Origin: Canna indica
Taxonomy: Eukaryota; Streptophyta; Magnoliopsida; Zingiberales; Cannaceae
Assembly: GCA_034359265.1 (NCBI GenBank)
Contig: CP136890.1
Span: 71,301,501 to 71,365,500, forward strand
Direction: 5' to 3'
DNA length: 64,000 nt
The translations under genes and the position numbers were made by a program. Under the pieces are notes generated by a model. The model was not told where the DNA came from. It made no database searches and saw nothing but the letters and a program-made list of their open reading frames with translations. This document shows, one piece after another, positions 37,501 through 48,862 of the stretch (within the stretch, counting starts at the first letter, position 1; each line of letters starts with the position of its first letter).

Positions 37501-40500
37501 TGTCAAGATTTTTCCTTATTATTTTAGTAAACATAATTTAATTGGGGCACTGCTGCCTTAATTGTGTACAAACTATGACATCTCTACCAATGAGCACTAT
37601 ACTATAAAAGAAGTTGCATGGTTTATTCAAAAAGATCATTGCTTATCTATTTATTCCTAATATGCTTTTAAAATGAAATTCTCATCTCTGTTAAATATAT
37701 TAATATGAAAACATGGTTTAAAATACTGGTACCGGTACCGGTATGTACTTGTACTGTACTGACACATGGTACAGGCTGGTACAAAAAAGGCATAGGCTGA
37801 ATTTTTTTTTTTTTTTTTTAATTTTTGGTGTCTTTTGACAGCACTGTGCTGTCATACCGGGCTGTTATAAATACCGCCCGATACCGCCCTATACCGGGTA
37901 TCTCGTATACCGATTTTAAAAAAAAATGGTAAATACCGGTCGTACTGGGCGGTACGGTACGGTATTTTAAACCATGTATGAAAACATTACCCAATAAAGT
38001 TAAAACTACTTTAATGTCTAGTTTTATCTTTTACCAATTCTAGATTTCAAATTAAATTCTGATTTTGGTTCCAGTGCTTATTTTCTTTCAGGCAGTGCAT
38101 TGTTTTAAAAGTTAATCCTGGATTTAATTGTAGTCCATATCCTTTCCAGGCATGGCAGTTGCTAGGGATATTGAAGGAAAGAAGAACCATGTAGTGGCAA
38201 TCATAAATAATTGGACAACAATGGCCGGTCAGGTCTATGAAGCAATGAGCAATGCCGGATACCTAAACTCTAACATGATAGTGATTCTGAATGATAGCAG
38301 GCACTCTTTACATCCTAAGCTAGATGGAGGATCCAAAATGACAATCAATCCCCTCTCAAGTACTCTAAGCAAGATTCAATCTAGTAGAACATTCCGGAGA
38401 TTCAGGGAAGCTGCAAAGGTACTTGCTTTCATAATTGCAGTGATTTTAATTATGGCTACAATCTTCACATGCAATATAATATGTCATTTAACTAGCTTAA
38501 CAGATTAGGGCAAATAAATGTGCTAGTTTTATGGCTACTTTTTGTGATCTATCTGTTGATTTGGCCTTGGGGGGTTTGGATTGAGGGACTTGGAGGGGAA
38601 GGGAGGGATTGAGTAATCCCTGTTTCGTAAGGTTCCCTCTGTTCCCCTAATTTTCAATTACTCTAAATTGGGGGAATTCCCTTTACCCTCCTTTCTGTTG
38701 CCCTTCCCCATTCCTCTCTCCTCTCCCTTCTCTCCTTCCCTTTTCATTTGCTAAAGAGTTCCCGAAACCCAAAAGCTTTACTTGACTTAAATAGAAATTA
38801 TCAGGCTGCATTCCTGTTAGCTCTTGCACTGCATTTGCATATGTATAATTGTTGAATTTTTTAACCAATCACAGTGCATATCTTTCTGACCATAATGCAT
38901 TATCATCTCATAATATAGCATGCTTTGTGCATAATATTTTTTATCCCTTTATGGTTTGGTAGTGAATTGTTGTTTTGGGGGTTTCGATATGGTTATTTAT
39001 CTCTCTTAACGGAACAATTTATTTTTTTCATGGATGCTGATGTCAGGGTGTAACAAAAAGAATTGGTAAAGTTATGCATGAATTGGCAGCCAAAGTTGAT
39101 GAGTATTCACGTGGTATGATTGGTCCTATGGGAGCTACTCTTTTTGAAGAACTTGGACTGTACTACATTGGACCAGTTGATGGACACAATATTGATGATC
39201 TGGTTTGTGTACTTAAGGAAGTTGCATCATTGAACTCAACTGGTCCTGTGTTGGTGCATGTCATCACAGAGGATGAGGACTTGGAGGCTAGTCAGAAAGG
39301 TAAGACAGCTGGATCATTAGCCAATGTACTGCATGCTGCATTGCAAGGTTTTTATTTTGTGCACCAGATTTCAATATATATATATATACACTAGTATTAA
39401 TCTCGTGTGACGCAAGGGTCAGATGTAATATCACTAATGGAATAATTAAAATTTAAAACAATAATGCAATTATTAAAAGATGGTAACTGTTATGGGCTCC
39501 ACTTTTGGTTGTCTCCTTTGATATTGAAGCCTCCATCTTGCTGCATCTTCACCTCCTGCTGGTGTGTGGCAGTTGGTGCTGATGTATGTGGCTGAGGTGG
39601 AGAGGTGGTGCCCATAACAGTGTCATTATTTGAAATTTAAATAATATGTTGCTTCAATAAGTTTGTTATTGAAAATTTATTAATAAGTATTTGATTAAAA
39701 AACATCTAAATATTAAAGATTATTGAGAGACAAAACTCATGAGAATGACTTAGTGAAATCACTATAGAGTAAAAAAAAAAAGTGAAGACATGTTCAAGAA
39801 TAGACATCAAATTTTAATAAACAACTACAACCAAAATAAAATTGAGTCAACTTGTTTATAAATTTCAAAACTTGTACTAATTAATCCAGTTGTTATTGTG
39901 GACCATATTTATCAATGAAGTATTGCTTTGTCTTGCAAGTATTGCACATCCCTCATACTCTCTAATTGGGATGGATATGTGCTCTCCATAATATCTGCAA
40001 GGGGATCTCCTCTATCAAATATTCATATTTCATAATACCTTCTACATCATTTGGTTCTCTTTTATTTTCTTTTCTAATATTTAATATTCAATCAGAGATA
40101 TCTTTTTAATTTCTTCTAGATCAAATTTTGGAGTTGAACTTATCTTAAGATGTATATTTTACATCAATTTAAATACTCTACAAAAATTCTATGAATTGGT
40201 ATTCTACATCAATTATAAATTCACAACCACTTTCATTCTCATGGGTTATTTTGTCTAATAGTAACTATTATTATTGAATAATATTGTTTTTAAAGATTAT
40301 ATACTCAATTTAATATATACTTATCGATAAATAATCAAAATCTACATTGAAGTACAATCTTTTGGAGGGAAGCCTTTCATTATAATGTTGTGAGGCATGT
40401 GTCAATGTATATATGTTCGCCATATTAAATTAAATTTATAAAAGTGTTATACATTAATCAATAACTAATAACTAAATTAAAAGACTATTTAATTATTTTG

Positions 40501-43500
40501 ATTTTGTAAAAAATGAAATTCAATTATTATCATTATTATTGTTGTTGAAATAAGATATTGCACTTTGTGCATATTAAATTAAGTATAAGTGTGCAATAAA
40601 TGTTCTCACATAAAAATAACTAGGGTAAATTACACCGACCTCTTCAGTTAAATTACACTAACCTTCCCTCTATTTGTAATTTTGTCTTGTGATCCCCGTG
40701 AGTATTGTAAAAGATTACATAGACCTTCCCTACTAACTGAAACCGTTAGTGGAGTGTTTGTACTAATGACATTTTTGAAATATTTGCGGCTTTTACCTAT
40801 TTTAAATGACAAACTTACTCTTATGTCATTTAACTCTTATTCCCTCATATTTTCACCCATGAGTGCTTAACATTTTAATTTTCACATTTAACTAACATTA
40901 ATTTCGTGAATAATATTAAATAATAAAATAATTTCTCTCAAATTTTTATTTTTAAATATTTATTCAATTATTTTATACATGTCTTTTAATGATTTTTCAG
41001 TAAAGGGCGTAAGGGAGAAATCACATTACTAACAGACCCCGTTTAACACGGTTAGCCAAATAACTATATATGTTCTCCATAGTAAATTAAATTTATAAAA
41101 ATGTTCTACATTAGTTAATAATTAATAACTAAATTGAAATACTATTTTAATTATATTAATGACATACAAATTGAAATAAAATCTATATGCCACATTAATA
41201 ATAATTTAACAGCAATTTCCCAAAACCGGATTTTGGGAGAGGGAAATTCCAGATCCGGATTTTGGGAATCAAAATTTCCAAAACCGGAACTTAGTAGATT
41301 GGATACCCATTTTAACCCTAGGCCAAAGACTTTAGTAATTTTTTTTTAAAAAATATTAAAAAAATATTAAAAAAATATTTTAAATTTATAAAATATTTTT
41401 TATGATAAAAATGAGATATTAGAGTATAAAAAATATATTTTCAAACTCTCTAATGCATTAAATACTTTTGCACAAAGTCTATAAATTTAAAATTAAAATT
41501 AAAATTATAAAATTTTTTGATGTAAAATATTTTTTTGGTTCATAGTATCTCTTTTGTATCATTAACAAATTATTTCATGAATTCAATTTTTTTTTTTTAA
41601 ATTATGAAGCTATTACAGACTTTGCACAAAAGTCTCTAATGAGATAGAGACTTTTGTTTATAAAAATTTTTAAATTATAAAAAATAAAATTTAATTCACA
41701 AAAAATATATAGGTGATATAAAAGATGTATTGGAGTCTATCAAAATATTTTGGACAAAAATATTTCAATATTTTTATTTTAAATTTAATTTTATAGACTT
41801 TGGGCAAAAGTCTCTAACGTTTAGAGACTTTTGCCCAAAGTCTATAATAGCTTTATAATTAAAAAAAAATTAATTAATTAATGAAATATCTTTTTTAAAA
41901 TACAAAAGATGTGTTGTGGTTTAAAAAAATATTTTTCATCTAAATATTTCACAATTTTTAATTTAAATTTAGTTTTATAGACTTTGTGCAAAATTCTCTA
42001 ATGAATTAAAGAGTTTGAAAATATATTTTTTAGACTCTATCACCTCATTTTTATTATAATTTTTTTTATAAATTAAAATTATTTTTTATAAATTTATATA
42101 TTTTTTTTAATTTTTAACCAAAGTTTGGTCCAGGGGTAAAATGGGTATCAAATTCACTAGGTTCCGATTTTGGGAAATTCTTGATAATTTAATATATTTG
42201 TTAAATTATATCATAATAAATATATTTCACATTAGTTTATGTTTTTTGTCGATTTGTATATGAAATTAAATATATGTTTGTCCTATTTGCTTTGCCCATT
42301 AATTATTATTATTATGTCTATACATAATTAGAATACTCTATTTCAAAATATACATTATGGGAAATGTTTTAGATGGAAATTTTTATTACAGTGCCACATC
42401 AACGTAATTTTTTAGGGAAAATTTTCATTCTCGTACTGTCATGTGAATGTTGACACCAACATATTTTCTTTTAATATATAATAGATACATACATGTTTGA
42501 TTTTATGCATATATGATTTTATATGTATCTTCATACTTGTGTAAAGTGGATTTTCGTGTTATTTATGTGTTCTCACATTGGAATGAACAGAAACTTCAAA
42601 ATCACCCTCGTTAACATCACATTCTAATTCCATCAGCAGTAGCAACTCTAGAACATTCAATGATTGTCTTGCTGAAGCATTAGTAGCTGAAGCAGAAAGA
42701 GACAAGGCCATCGTAGTAGTCCATGCAGGCATGGGAGTTGACCCATCACTTACGCTTTTCCAGTCCAGATTTCCAGATAGGTTTTTTGATGTTGGAATGG
42801 CAGAACAACATGCTATCACTTTTTCTGCGGGGTTATCTTGTGGAGGTCTGAAACCATTCTGCATAGTTCCATCCACATTCTTACAGAGAGGGTATGATCA
42901 GGTGCTGTTCCATAATTCTTAGTCTATCCTCTCTCTCTCTCTCTCTCTCTCCTTCCTCTTTATTTATTTACAGGACTTACTAGTCCAAAGTATGCTTTGG
43001 TTTTCTTGGTGATTATGTTTCATTAAGATCGCAATTATTATGCCATTGTTAATTGAGAACAATGAGTTAAAACAGAGGTGAAAGCTTCAATCCTATACTT
43101 AATGCCATTGGCCTTTACAGGCTCAAATAAATTATCTATCTTTAGTAAGATCTTTTTGTAGCTATGATTATTTATAATTATCAGTCATCAAAGAAGATTA
43201 GGTTGCTTACATTTCCAATGAAAAGAATATAGTTTGTATACACAGTAATGCTTTGATTCCGGGATATACATTTTTATTAACAAGTTCCTTCGACAAATGA
43301 GTTACAACAAAATGTGAAACAACTGTGTTCTTTGTGTAGGTCATCCAAGATGTAGATCTGCAGAGAGTTCCTGTGAGATTTGCCATAAGTAGCGCAGGGC
43401 TGGTAGGATCAGAAGGTCCTATTCAATCTGGAATTTTTGACATAACATTCATGGCATGCTTGCCAAACATGATTGTCATGGCACCATCAGATGAAAATGA

Positions 43501-44345
43501 ACTTGCTGACATGGTAGCCACTGCTGTATCTGTTAATGACAGGCCTATTTGCTTCAGATATCCTAGGATAGCTGTTACGGGAAACAGTGGTCTGTTACAA
43601 ACTGGAACCCCCCTTGAGGTAACCTTTAATGCATAAAAAAGTTGATAAAGTTGAAAACAATAAGTTTTATCTATGAAATCATGAACTGACAACAAACTAG
43701 GCATTTGCAAGAAACCGTATATTGGAATCTTATTGTTGGATTCATTTCCACAATTCTTTTGTCAATTAATTTCTCCATGGTTGTGGATTGCTTTTTCCAG
43801 ATTGGAAAGGGAGAAGTGCTGGTGGAAGGAAAACATGTTGCTTTACTTGCCTATGGTGTCATGGTTCAGAACTGCATAAAGGCCCAATCTTTACTTGCTA
43901 GCCTTGGCATCCAGGTAACTGTTGCCAGTGCAAAGTTTTGCAAACCACTTGATATTGAGCTTATTCGAGGCCTATGTCGGGAGCACGAATTTCTCATAAC
44001 CGTCGAGGAAGGAACCATAGGAGGCTTTGGTGCTCACGTTTCACAGTTCATGGCGCTTGACGGTCTGCTTGATGGAAGAGTAAAGGTATTTTCTCTTGTT
44101 TCTTTGAAAACTTTACTCTTCGCAGCACTGATTCTTTCATCTGAAACACTCCAACTGACCAAGCGCTGAGTTTGTGTTCTTGTTTGGATTACCAGTGGCG
44201 ACCCATCTTATTACCAGATAATTACATAGAGCAAGCATCGCCAAGGCAGCAATTAGAGATCGCCGGATTGACCGGCCATCACATTGCTGCCACAGCACTA
44301 AGCCTGATGGGACGACATCGGGACGCCTTTCTTTTATTGCGGTAG
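34515..44345 (+). CDS. DXS3: DXS3-type 1-deoxy-D-xylulose-5-phosphate synthase homologue
   Basis: Coding blocks: 34515-34682, 36140-36259, 36343-36507, 36612-36762, 38150-38418, 39047-39299, 42591-42901, 43340-43618, 43801-44085, 44196-44345. All borders have GT/AG and join in frame to 716 residues plus stop. A Ser/Arg-rich N-terminus of about 56 residues looks like a plastid transit peptide. The transketolase-like N domain, pyrimidine domain ([10 protein letters not shown], Glu447) and C-terminal domain ([19 protein letters not shown]) are present. DXS makes DXP from pyruvate and glyceraldehyde 3-phosphate with thiamine diphosphate. Here the cofactor motif GDG is Asn-Asn-Trp (221-223), the first catalytic His (HQ in GHQ) is Glu150, and the substrate residues corresponding to E. 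coli Arg420, Asp427 and His431 are Ser497, Glu504 and Gln508. The KGxGYxPAE segment is absent. Arabidopsis DXS3 shares several of these changes as I recall, so this is a clade feature rather than decay. Canonical activity is doubtful. Introns 1, 4 and 6 carry transposons. Confidence 0.93.
35312..35774. mobile_element. hAT-type MITE in DXS3 intron 1
   Basis: Perfect 16-bp terminal inverted repeats TAGAGGTGGCAATGGG and a perfect 8-bp target duplication GATGAAGG at 35304-35311 and 35775-35782. The interior is very GC-rich (GGGCCGGGCC-type blocks near both ends), so the two halves can fold. 8-bp duplication and this terminal motif are typical of hAT elements. Confidence 0.92.
35572..35640 (+). 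repeat. tRNA-like (A box/B box) segment inside the hAT MITE
   Basis: Reads CTTGGTGTAGTAGTTAGTTC (A-box-like) and, 30 bases on, GGTTCGAGTCT (B-box-like), then TACCGCTGGC. It resembles the start and T-arm of a tRNA or tRNA-derived SINE head but does not fold into a full cloverleaf by eye. It sits inside the MITE, so it was carried by the element. Confidence 0.5.
37712..37976. mobile_element. hAT-type MITE in DXS3 intron 4
   Basis: Perfect terminal inverted repeats CATGGTTTAAAATAC at both ends and perfect 8-bp target duplication TATGAAAA at 37704-37711 and 37977-37984. The interior has GGTACCGGTACCG-type words that pair across the element. 265 bp, no coding capacity. Confidence 0.9.
41265..42185. 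mobile_element. Foldback element inside the intron Helitron
   Basis: The left edge (TTTCCAAAACCGGAACTTAG, GGATACCCATTTTAACCC) and right edge are inverted copies. The interior has several copies of GACTTTGTGCAAAAGTCTCT in both orientations. No clear target duplication was found, so limits are approximate. Confidence 0.6.
41793..41845. repeat. Perfect 25-bp palindrome, 3-base loop
   Basis: Arms 41793-41817 and 41821-41845 are exact complements (arm begins ATAGACTTTGGGCAAAAGTC). It is the central hairpin of the foldback element. Confidence 0.95.
42931..42953. repeat. (CT)n microsatellite in DXS3 intron 7
   Basis: About ten CT units just downstream of the exon 7 donor. No function implied. Confidence 0.9.
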
Positions 44346-45198
44346 AAAATTTCCCTACTACTGCCAGCAAAAAGAGATGTAAGTTAAGGAGGCATTTTAC
44401 TCTCACAAGATGTAGGTGAAGGTACCCGATCTGGATTGTGATTACATTGGTTGCTTCGGAATATAAAGTTGTACAACCTGCTGGGGCAACAGACAGAGTG
44501 AAAGAATTGAAGTTCTTCGGGTCATTCTTTTCATCAAAATGCTCCTTGTTTGGTGAGTTTGTATGCTGTTGAACGCCTACTCAATCAACAGCAGGAAACC
44601 AGGGAGGGCAGCTGCTGTCTGGATCATAACTACCACAACGTCAGCTATATATAGTAATTTATAATTTATATATTGTATTATGCATGTTTTATGCTGTTGA
44701 TTAAGATGTTAATTACACGTATAGAAGTTGTTTGTAATGATGTAATGCAATTGCTGAGGGTTCAGCCAGGAATTTGTCCAGTGGAAGAACAGAACAAGAT
44801 GCTGTAGGGTTAAATAGAAAATCCCAAACTTTGATAATTGATCCTTTTTTTTTCATTTAACTTTTTGTTTTTAATGAAAAAATTGAAAATAATTTTTGTA
44901 AATCAAATACTGAAAAGTTCGCCTAATATAGTTGATGTAATTTTAATTATTTGATAAGTTGAATTTTTGGAAGGAAACAAATTAATATAAAATAAGATAA
45001 AATGAAAGTTAAGGCTTTCTTTTATTGCCAAACGAAAAATATTTGGAAAATGAACTGGTGTTGTTCAATCTGACTTGGTTTTCTTTCAATTGCAGGCCTC
45101 CTAAGATAACCTCAGCTGAAGTGTTCAGACAGGATGGAATGCTTCAGCAGAATATATCAATTCTTTCAATTTCAATCTAGAAAAAAGAAAAAAAGAAG
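44346..45198 (+). other. DXS3 3' region and intergenic DNA
   Basis: The 3' UTR probably ends within a few hundred bases; AATATAAA near 44460 and TGTAATG words near 44740 are weak polyadenylation-type signals. No other gene seen up to the retrotransposon LTR. The 5 bases AGAAG before 45199 would be one arm of its target duplication; the other arm is lost. Confidence 0.4.
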
Positions 45199-45692
45199 TG
45201 ATGTCCACAAATGGATTTGATAAGAAAAATCTAATCAAAACTTTTTGTTAATTCGGTTTTCCCAAAATATCATGGTTTAATTAGTTTAAATATTTTCAAA
45301 ATGAGTTTCAAATTTAATTGGGTCCATTTCAAGAAATTGAAATTTGAAAATCTAATGATTTATTCATTTTTTGGGGGCATTTTGTCACCAACCTTCACAT
45401 GACTCGACCAATCACAGTTATCCATTTAAGCAACCTTTAGAGAAAGGTTGAGATTAATCAAGAAGGTATATGTCCCTCCAAGAAGGGGTGCAACTAGCAC
45501 TATAAATAGGTTCACTTGTAAGCATTCAATCATTGAGTTGTAAACTCTTACTTAAGTGAATATAGTTAAAGGTTATTTCCCATAGTTTCTCTCTTGTGCG
45601 TTATTGCGTTGAAGGCTGACTTGGCCCTTATTTCGAGGGGTGAGTGAGGTCTAAGTGCCGCACGGGTGCTTGAAGGAGTCAAGTTCGTGACA
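45199..45692 (+). repeat. 5' LTR of the Reina-like element
   Basis: Begins TGATGTCCAC and ends GTTCGTGACA. A TATA box (TATAAATAGG at 45501) stands about 190 bases before the end. The primer-binding site starts 2 bases after it. The left edge is set by the TG and by the usual 400-500 bp size; no second LTR is available for comparison. Confidence 0.7.
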
Positions 45693-45694
45693 GG

Positions 45695-45707
45695 TGGTAT
45701 CAGAGCC
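45695..45707 (+). other. Primer-binding site (initiator Met tRNA type)
   Basis: TGGTATCAGAGCC, complementary to the 3' end of plant initiator tRNA-Met, two bases after the LTR end. It primes minus-strand DNA synthesis in retrotransposons. Confidence 0.92.
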
Positions 45708-45738
45708 AGGTTGGTCGTACACTGCGACAACTTGGACT

Positions 45739-46668
45739 ATGGCAAGCAACAAGGAGAGGAACGCATCCGAAGTGACCGACGACTGCAGCAGTGAGGCTGT
45801 GATCGTAGAGAATGACAAGAGGAAGAAGCATGACCAAAGCCGACCATGGGAGGTGGGGACTTTGGAGATGACTATTGCTGAATATGGCAAATGTGTGCAG
45901 CGAGTAGAGCAGAACATTGGGACGTTGGAGGACCACGTTGTTGGGCAGCTTGATTCCATGAAGGCAAGCATGGAGGCTTGCGTTGAGGAGCACCTAAAAC
46001 TACTTGAGGTGGCCATGGAGAAATGCTACACCCAACTTGAGGAAGCAATGGTTGAGCGGAATGCTCGGCTTGAAGCAAAACTGATGGACGTCTTTCAAGA
46101 AATGCAGATTGCCATCGATGAGATGCAAGATGACCTGGTCCTATGCAAGAAGGCAGTGGCCAACGGTGGGGAAAATGTAGGAGTAATTGGTCCACGAGTG
46201 AATCTCCCAAAGCCCAAGCCATTTGACGGAAAGCGGGACGCCCAGGAGGTCGAAAATTTCTTATGGAACATGGAGTTGTACTTTGAGGGCCTCACCTTGA
46301 TGGACGAGGCCACCAAAATACGCACCGCCACTTTTTATCTTTCTAGAGTGGCCAGTTTGTGGTGGCACCGAAAGCACACCGACCTTGAGAGAGGGACTTG
46401 CCGGATAGAAACATGGGACGACTTCAAGAGGGAACTGATCAAGAAGCACTTCTACCTGGAAAATGTGGTGTACGAGGCACGAAAGAGGTTGAAGCACAAA
46501 AGTACCATTGGAGACTACGTTAAGGAGTTCACCATCATCATGTTTCAAATTCCCAACATGTCTGAAGAAGATCTCCTCTTCTACTTTGTGGACGGTCTGA
46601 ACAATTGGACCAAGCAGAAAGTACAATGCATGGGTGCAGAGTCATTGGACTCCTTGTCAAAATTTTAA
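45739..46668 (+). pseudogene. Gag of the Reina-like element
   Basis: The frame starts MASNKERN at 45739 after the primer site and is open to 46668. It holds a Glu-rich coiled-coil N-terminal part (about residues 40-130), then KPKPFDGKRDAQEVENFLWN, ATFYLSRVASLWWHRKHTDL and IPNMSEEDLLFYFVDGLNNW, the Retrotrans_gag pattern. The frame is lost at 46668 just before the zinc knuckle; normally gag and pol are continuous. Gag forms the virus-like particle. Confidence 0.85.
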
Positions 46669-47401
46669 AGAAGCCGCACCAACAGTCATATCCACCCAAA
46701 TGCCAACACGGGAAAAGATGGGGGAGGCACAAAGGAACCATGGAGGCCAACTTTCAATTCCGGAGGCGGAAACTATAGACCTTACACCAACCGCAAGGAG
46801 TACGAAGAAAGGAAAGGCACTTTCGTACCAAAGAACGAGTGTTATATGTGCAAAGGGCTGCATGCCATGAAAAACTATCCAAAGCTAGGGTCCTTGTCAG
46901 CCATGGTGGATGAAAGAGAGTCTACGTCCCCCTCAAATGAAGGTACTTCTCAAATGGGTTCCTTACAGCTTCTCAGTGCGATCAAAGCCAAGGTGGTGTC
47001 GAGTATGACCAACAAGGGGCTGTTGTACGTGGAGGCATGCGTCAACGGACAATCAACCCAAGCCATGGTGGATACAGGTGCCACACACAACTTTGTGACC
47101 GAGGAGGAGGCCAGAAAGTTGAATCTTGAAGTGACCAAGGGCGATGGGTGGTTTAAGACCGTGAACACTAGCACCAAACCACTCACTGGGACAACGCGAG
47201 ATGTGTAGATACAATTAGGCGCTTGGAAGGGCCAAGTGGACTTTTCTATAGCACCGATGGACGACTTCAAAATGGTACTAGGAATGGAGTTCTTGGAGAA
47301 GGTAATAGCCATTACTATGCCTTCCTTCAATTCTGTGTGTATACTAGATCAAGGGGCATCATATTTGATACCGACGGTAAATGGGGCAATTGAGGCCAAA
47401 C
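46669..47401 (+). pseudogene. Zinc knuckle and protease of the Reina-like element
   Basis: After frame changes: NSGGGNYRPYTNRKEYEERK, then the knuckle NECYMCKGLHAMKNYPKL where the last Cys is Tyr, and the aspartic protease core AMVDTGATHNFVTEEEARKL. A stop follows at 47206-47208. The frame continues IAPMDDFKMVLGMEFL to GAIEAK, where the copia element inserted at 47402. Removing that element and one duplication gives AK-QLPAMQLAN without a break. Confidence 0.85.
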
Positions 47402-48795
47402 TGTTGGCTTTAGGTTTTCAACCTTGGTCTTAATCTTGATTTTGATGATAACAAATAGGGAACTAATATTTCGTCGAGAAATCTTTCAGGTTCCATATCG
47501 ATTAGCGTTCGATGTCCTAGATCGGAAAAATCAGAAAATTGGAAGGACATTTATCATCACGCTCGGGTTCATCGTGGAACATCTCAAAGTTCGACGTGTG
47601 CACCAAAGACGTATTGGACAAGCTCAAAGATCACATGGAAATCTCTCCAAGTTGGTGCACGTTGAAAGCCGGAACCCGAAAATGAAGCGCGAAAGGAAAA
47701 GGCCGAAAAAACCAATATCAACCTATGTTCGGTCGACCGAATAGGGTTAGAAAATGGCAGTAGCCATCTCGGTCGACCGATTGAAGCCAAAAATTGGCAG
47801 AGGACACATTGGTCGACCGATTGGTCGACCGGACTGCGTATCACCACAGCCGCAACTTGTGTCGGTTGATCGGATTGAGGGAATGCAAGACCGCGTAGAG
47901 AGAATAGGCAGCGGTCGCTCTAAGCGGTCGATAGGTCGGTCGACCAGCTAATCGACCGAGCGTCTGCAACGGATAGTTTTCTATCCGTTGAGCTGTCATT
48001 GCTTCGTGAGGGTATAAATATACCTCATCTAACTTCTTTAATCTTCTTCCTTGATTAATACAGATTTTATTGAGCAATTAAAAGGGAGATTTGAACCTTC
48101 AAAGGATCGATCAGCAGCACTCTGTTCTTCTGTGAATATTTTCTCAAGCGCCCAGCTTTCTTCCTCAACTCAGATTTTAATACGAGTTCTACCTCTTGAC
48201 GAGTTGAAGGCGTCGAAGGCGTGGAAAAGAGCATTTAATCTTGGTTTTATTCTAAGCTCTTTTCATTGTAATTTTAACTGTTTATTTGAACTTATTTTTT
48301 CTTGGATTTGAGATTGTGAAGACCTAGGTTGTTTGGTCTTGTGTGTGGAAGTGGTTACCTTGGTGAAAAGGTGTAAAGCCACTTGTGTAAGCATAACTTA
48401 CTAGGATTAATCGAGTTGTCCCTTAGGATTGAGGTGGAAGAGTGCTCTTAATAAGAAGGCAGAGACTTCCGGGTGTGAAAGTGCCTTAGGTCGAGAGTGC
48501 GACTCTTCGAGTCAAAGTCCTTATTGTAAGGGAAACAAGAATTAATCTAGTAAACCTAGTTTGGAAATCCTAAGCAGGCTTAGGTAGTGGAGTAGGCATT
48601 GGGGCCGAACCACTATAAATTTGTGTGCTTGTATTGATACTCTATTTTGTACTTAATTATTTATCTTGCTTCCCAATCCAATCGTAAAATTGGAATTGCC
48701 TAAACGATTTGAGAAATAATTAAAATCGAATTTAGGCTAACTAATTTAGTTATCACACTATTCACCCCCCCTCTAGTGTTGTCATTTCGACTACA
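47402..48795 (+). repeat. 5' LTR of the copia element
   Basis: Starts TGTTGGCTTTAGG and ends TTTCGACTACA. TATAAATA at 48013. It contains several copies of the palindromic word TCGGTCGACCGA between 47730 and 47960. Confidence 0.92.
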
Positions 48796-48815
48796 ATTGG
48801 TACCAGAGTGGGTCA
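48796..48815 (+). other. Primer-binding site of the copia element
   Basis: ATTGGTACCAGAGTGGGTC follows the LTR end directly; it is a slightly changed TGGTATCAGAGC-type site matching initiator tRNA-Met. Confidence 0.75.
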
Positions 48816-48862
48816 TAGAAAGATATTTTACCGTCTCCTCTACATCGTCTCTCGATCCGAAA

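Larger units (their letters stand above)
39391..42485 (-). mobile_element. Non-autonomous Helitron in DXS3 intron 6
   Basis: On the minus strand the 5' end at 42485 reads TCTATTATATATTAAAAG and the 3' end at 39391 is CTAG, preceded by a decayed hairpin (CTTGCG/CACGAG) about 10 bases upstream. Host A (39390) and T (42486) flank it. It carries no Rep or helicase, so it is non-autonomous. It lies wholly in intron 6 (39300-42590) and does not touch the exons. An internal foldback element occupies about 41265-42185. The remainder is AT-rich; the GGGTAAATTACACC-like region near 40624-41040 may be another MITE. Confidence 0.7.

Noticed and set aside
38560..38770. A MITE in DXS3 intron 5 (GGGAGGG/CCCTTCCC-rich)
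   Set aside because: Purine- and pyrimidine-rich halves look partly complementary, but I found no clear inverted-repeat ends or target duplication.
34515..44345. DXS gene as a pseudogene because of lost catalytic residues
   Set aside because: All coding exons are open, all splice borders are GT/AG and phases fit over 716 residues; several of the substitutions are shared with Arabidopsis DXS3 as I recall it.
46095..46626. Minus-strand open frames opposite gag
   Set aside because: Antisense shadows of the retroelement gag; no start context or domain.
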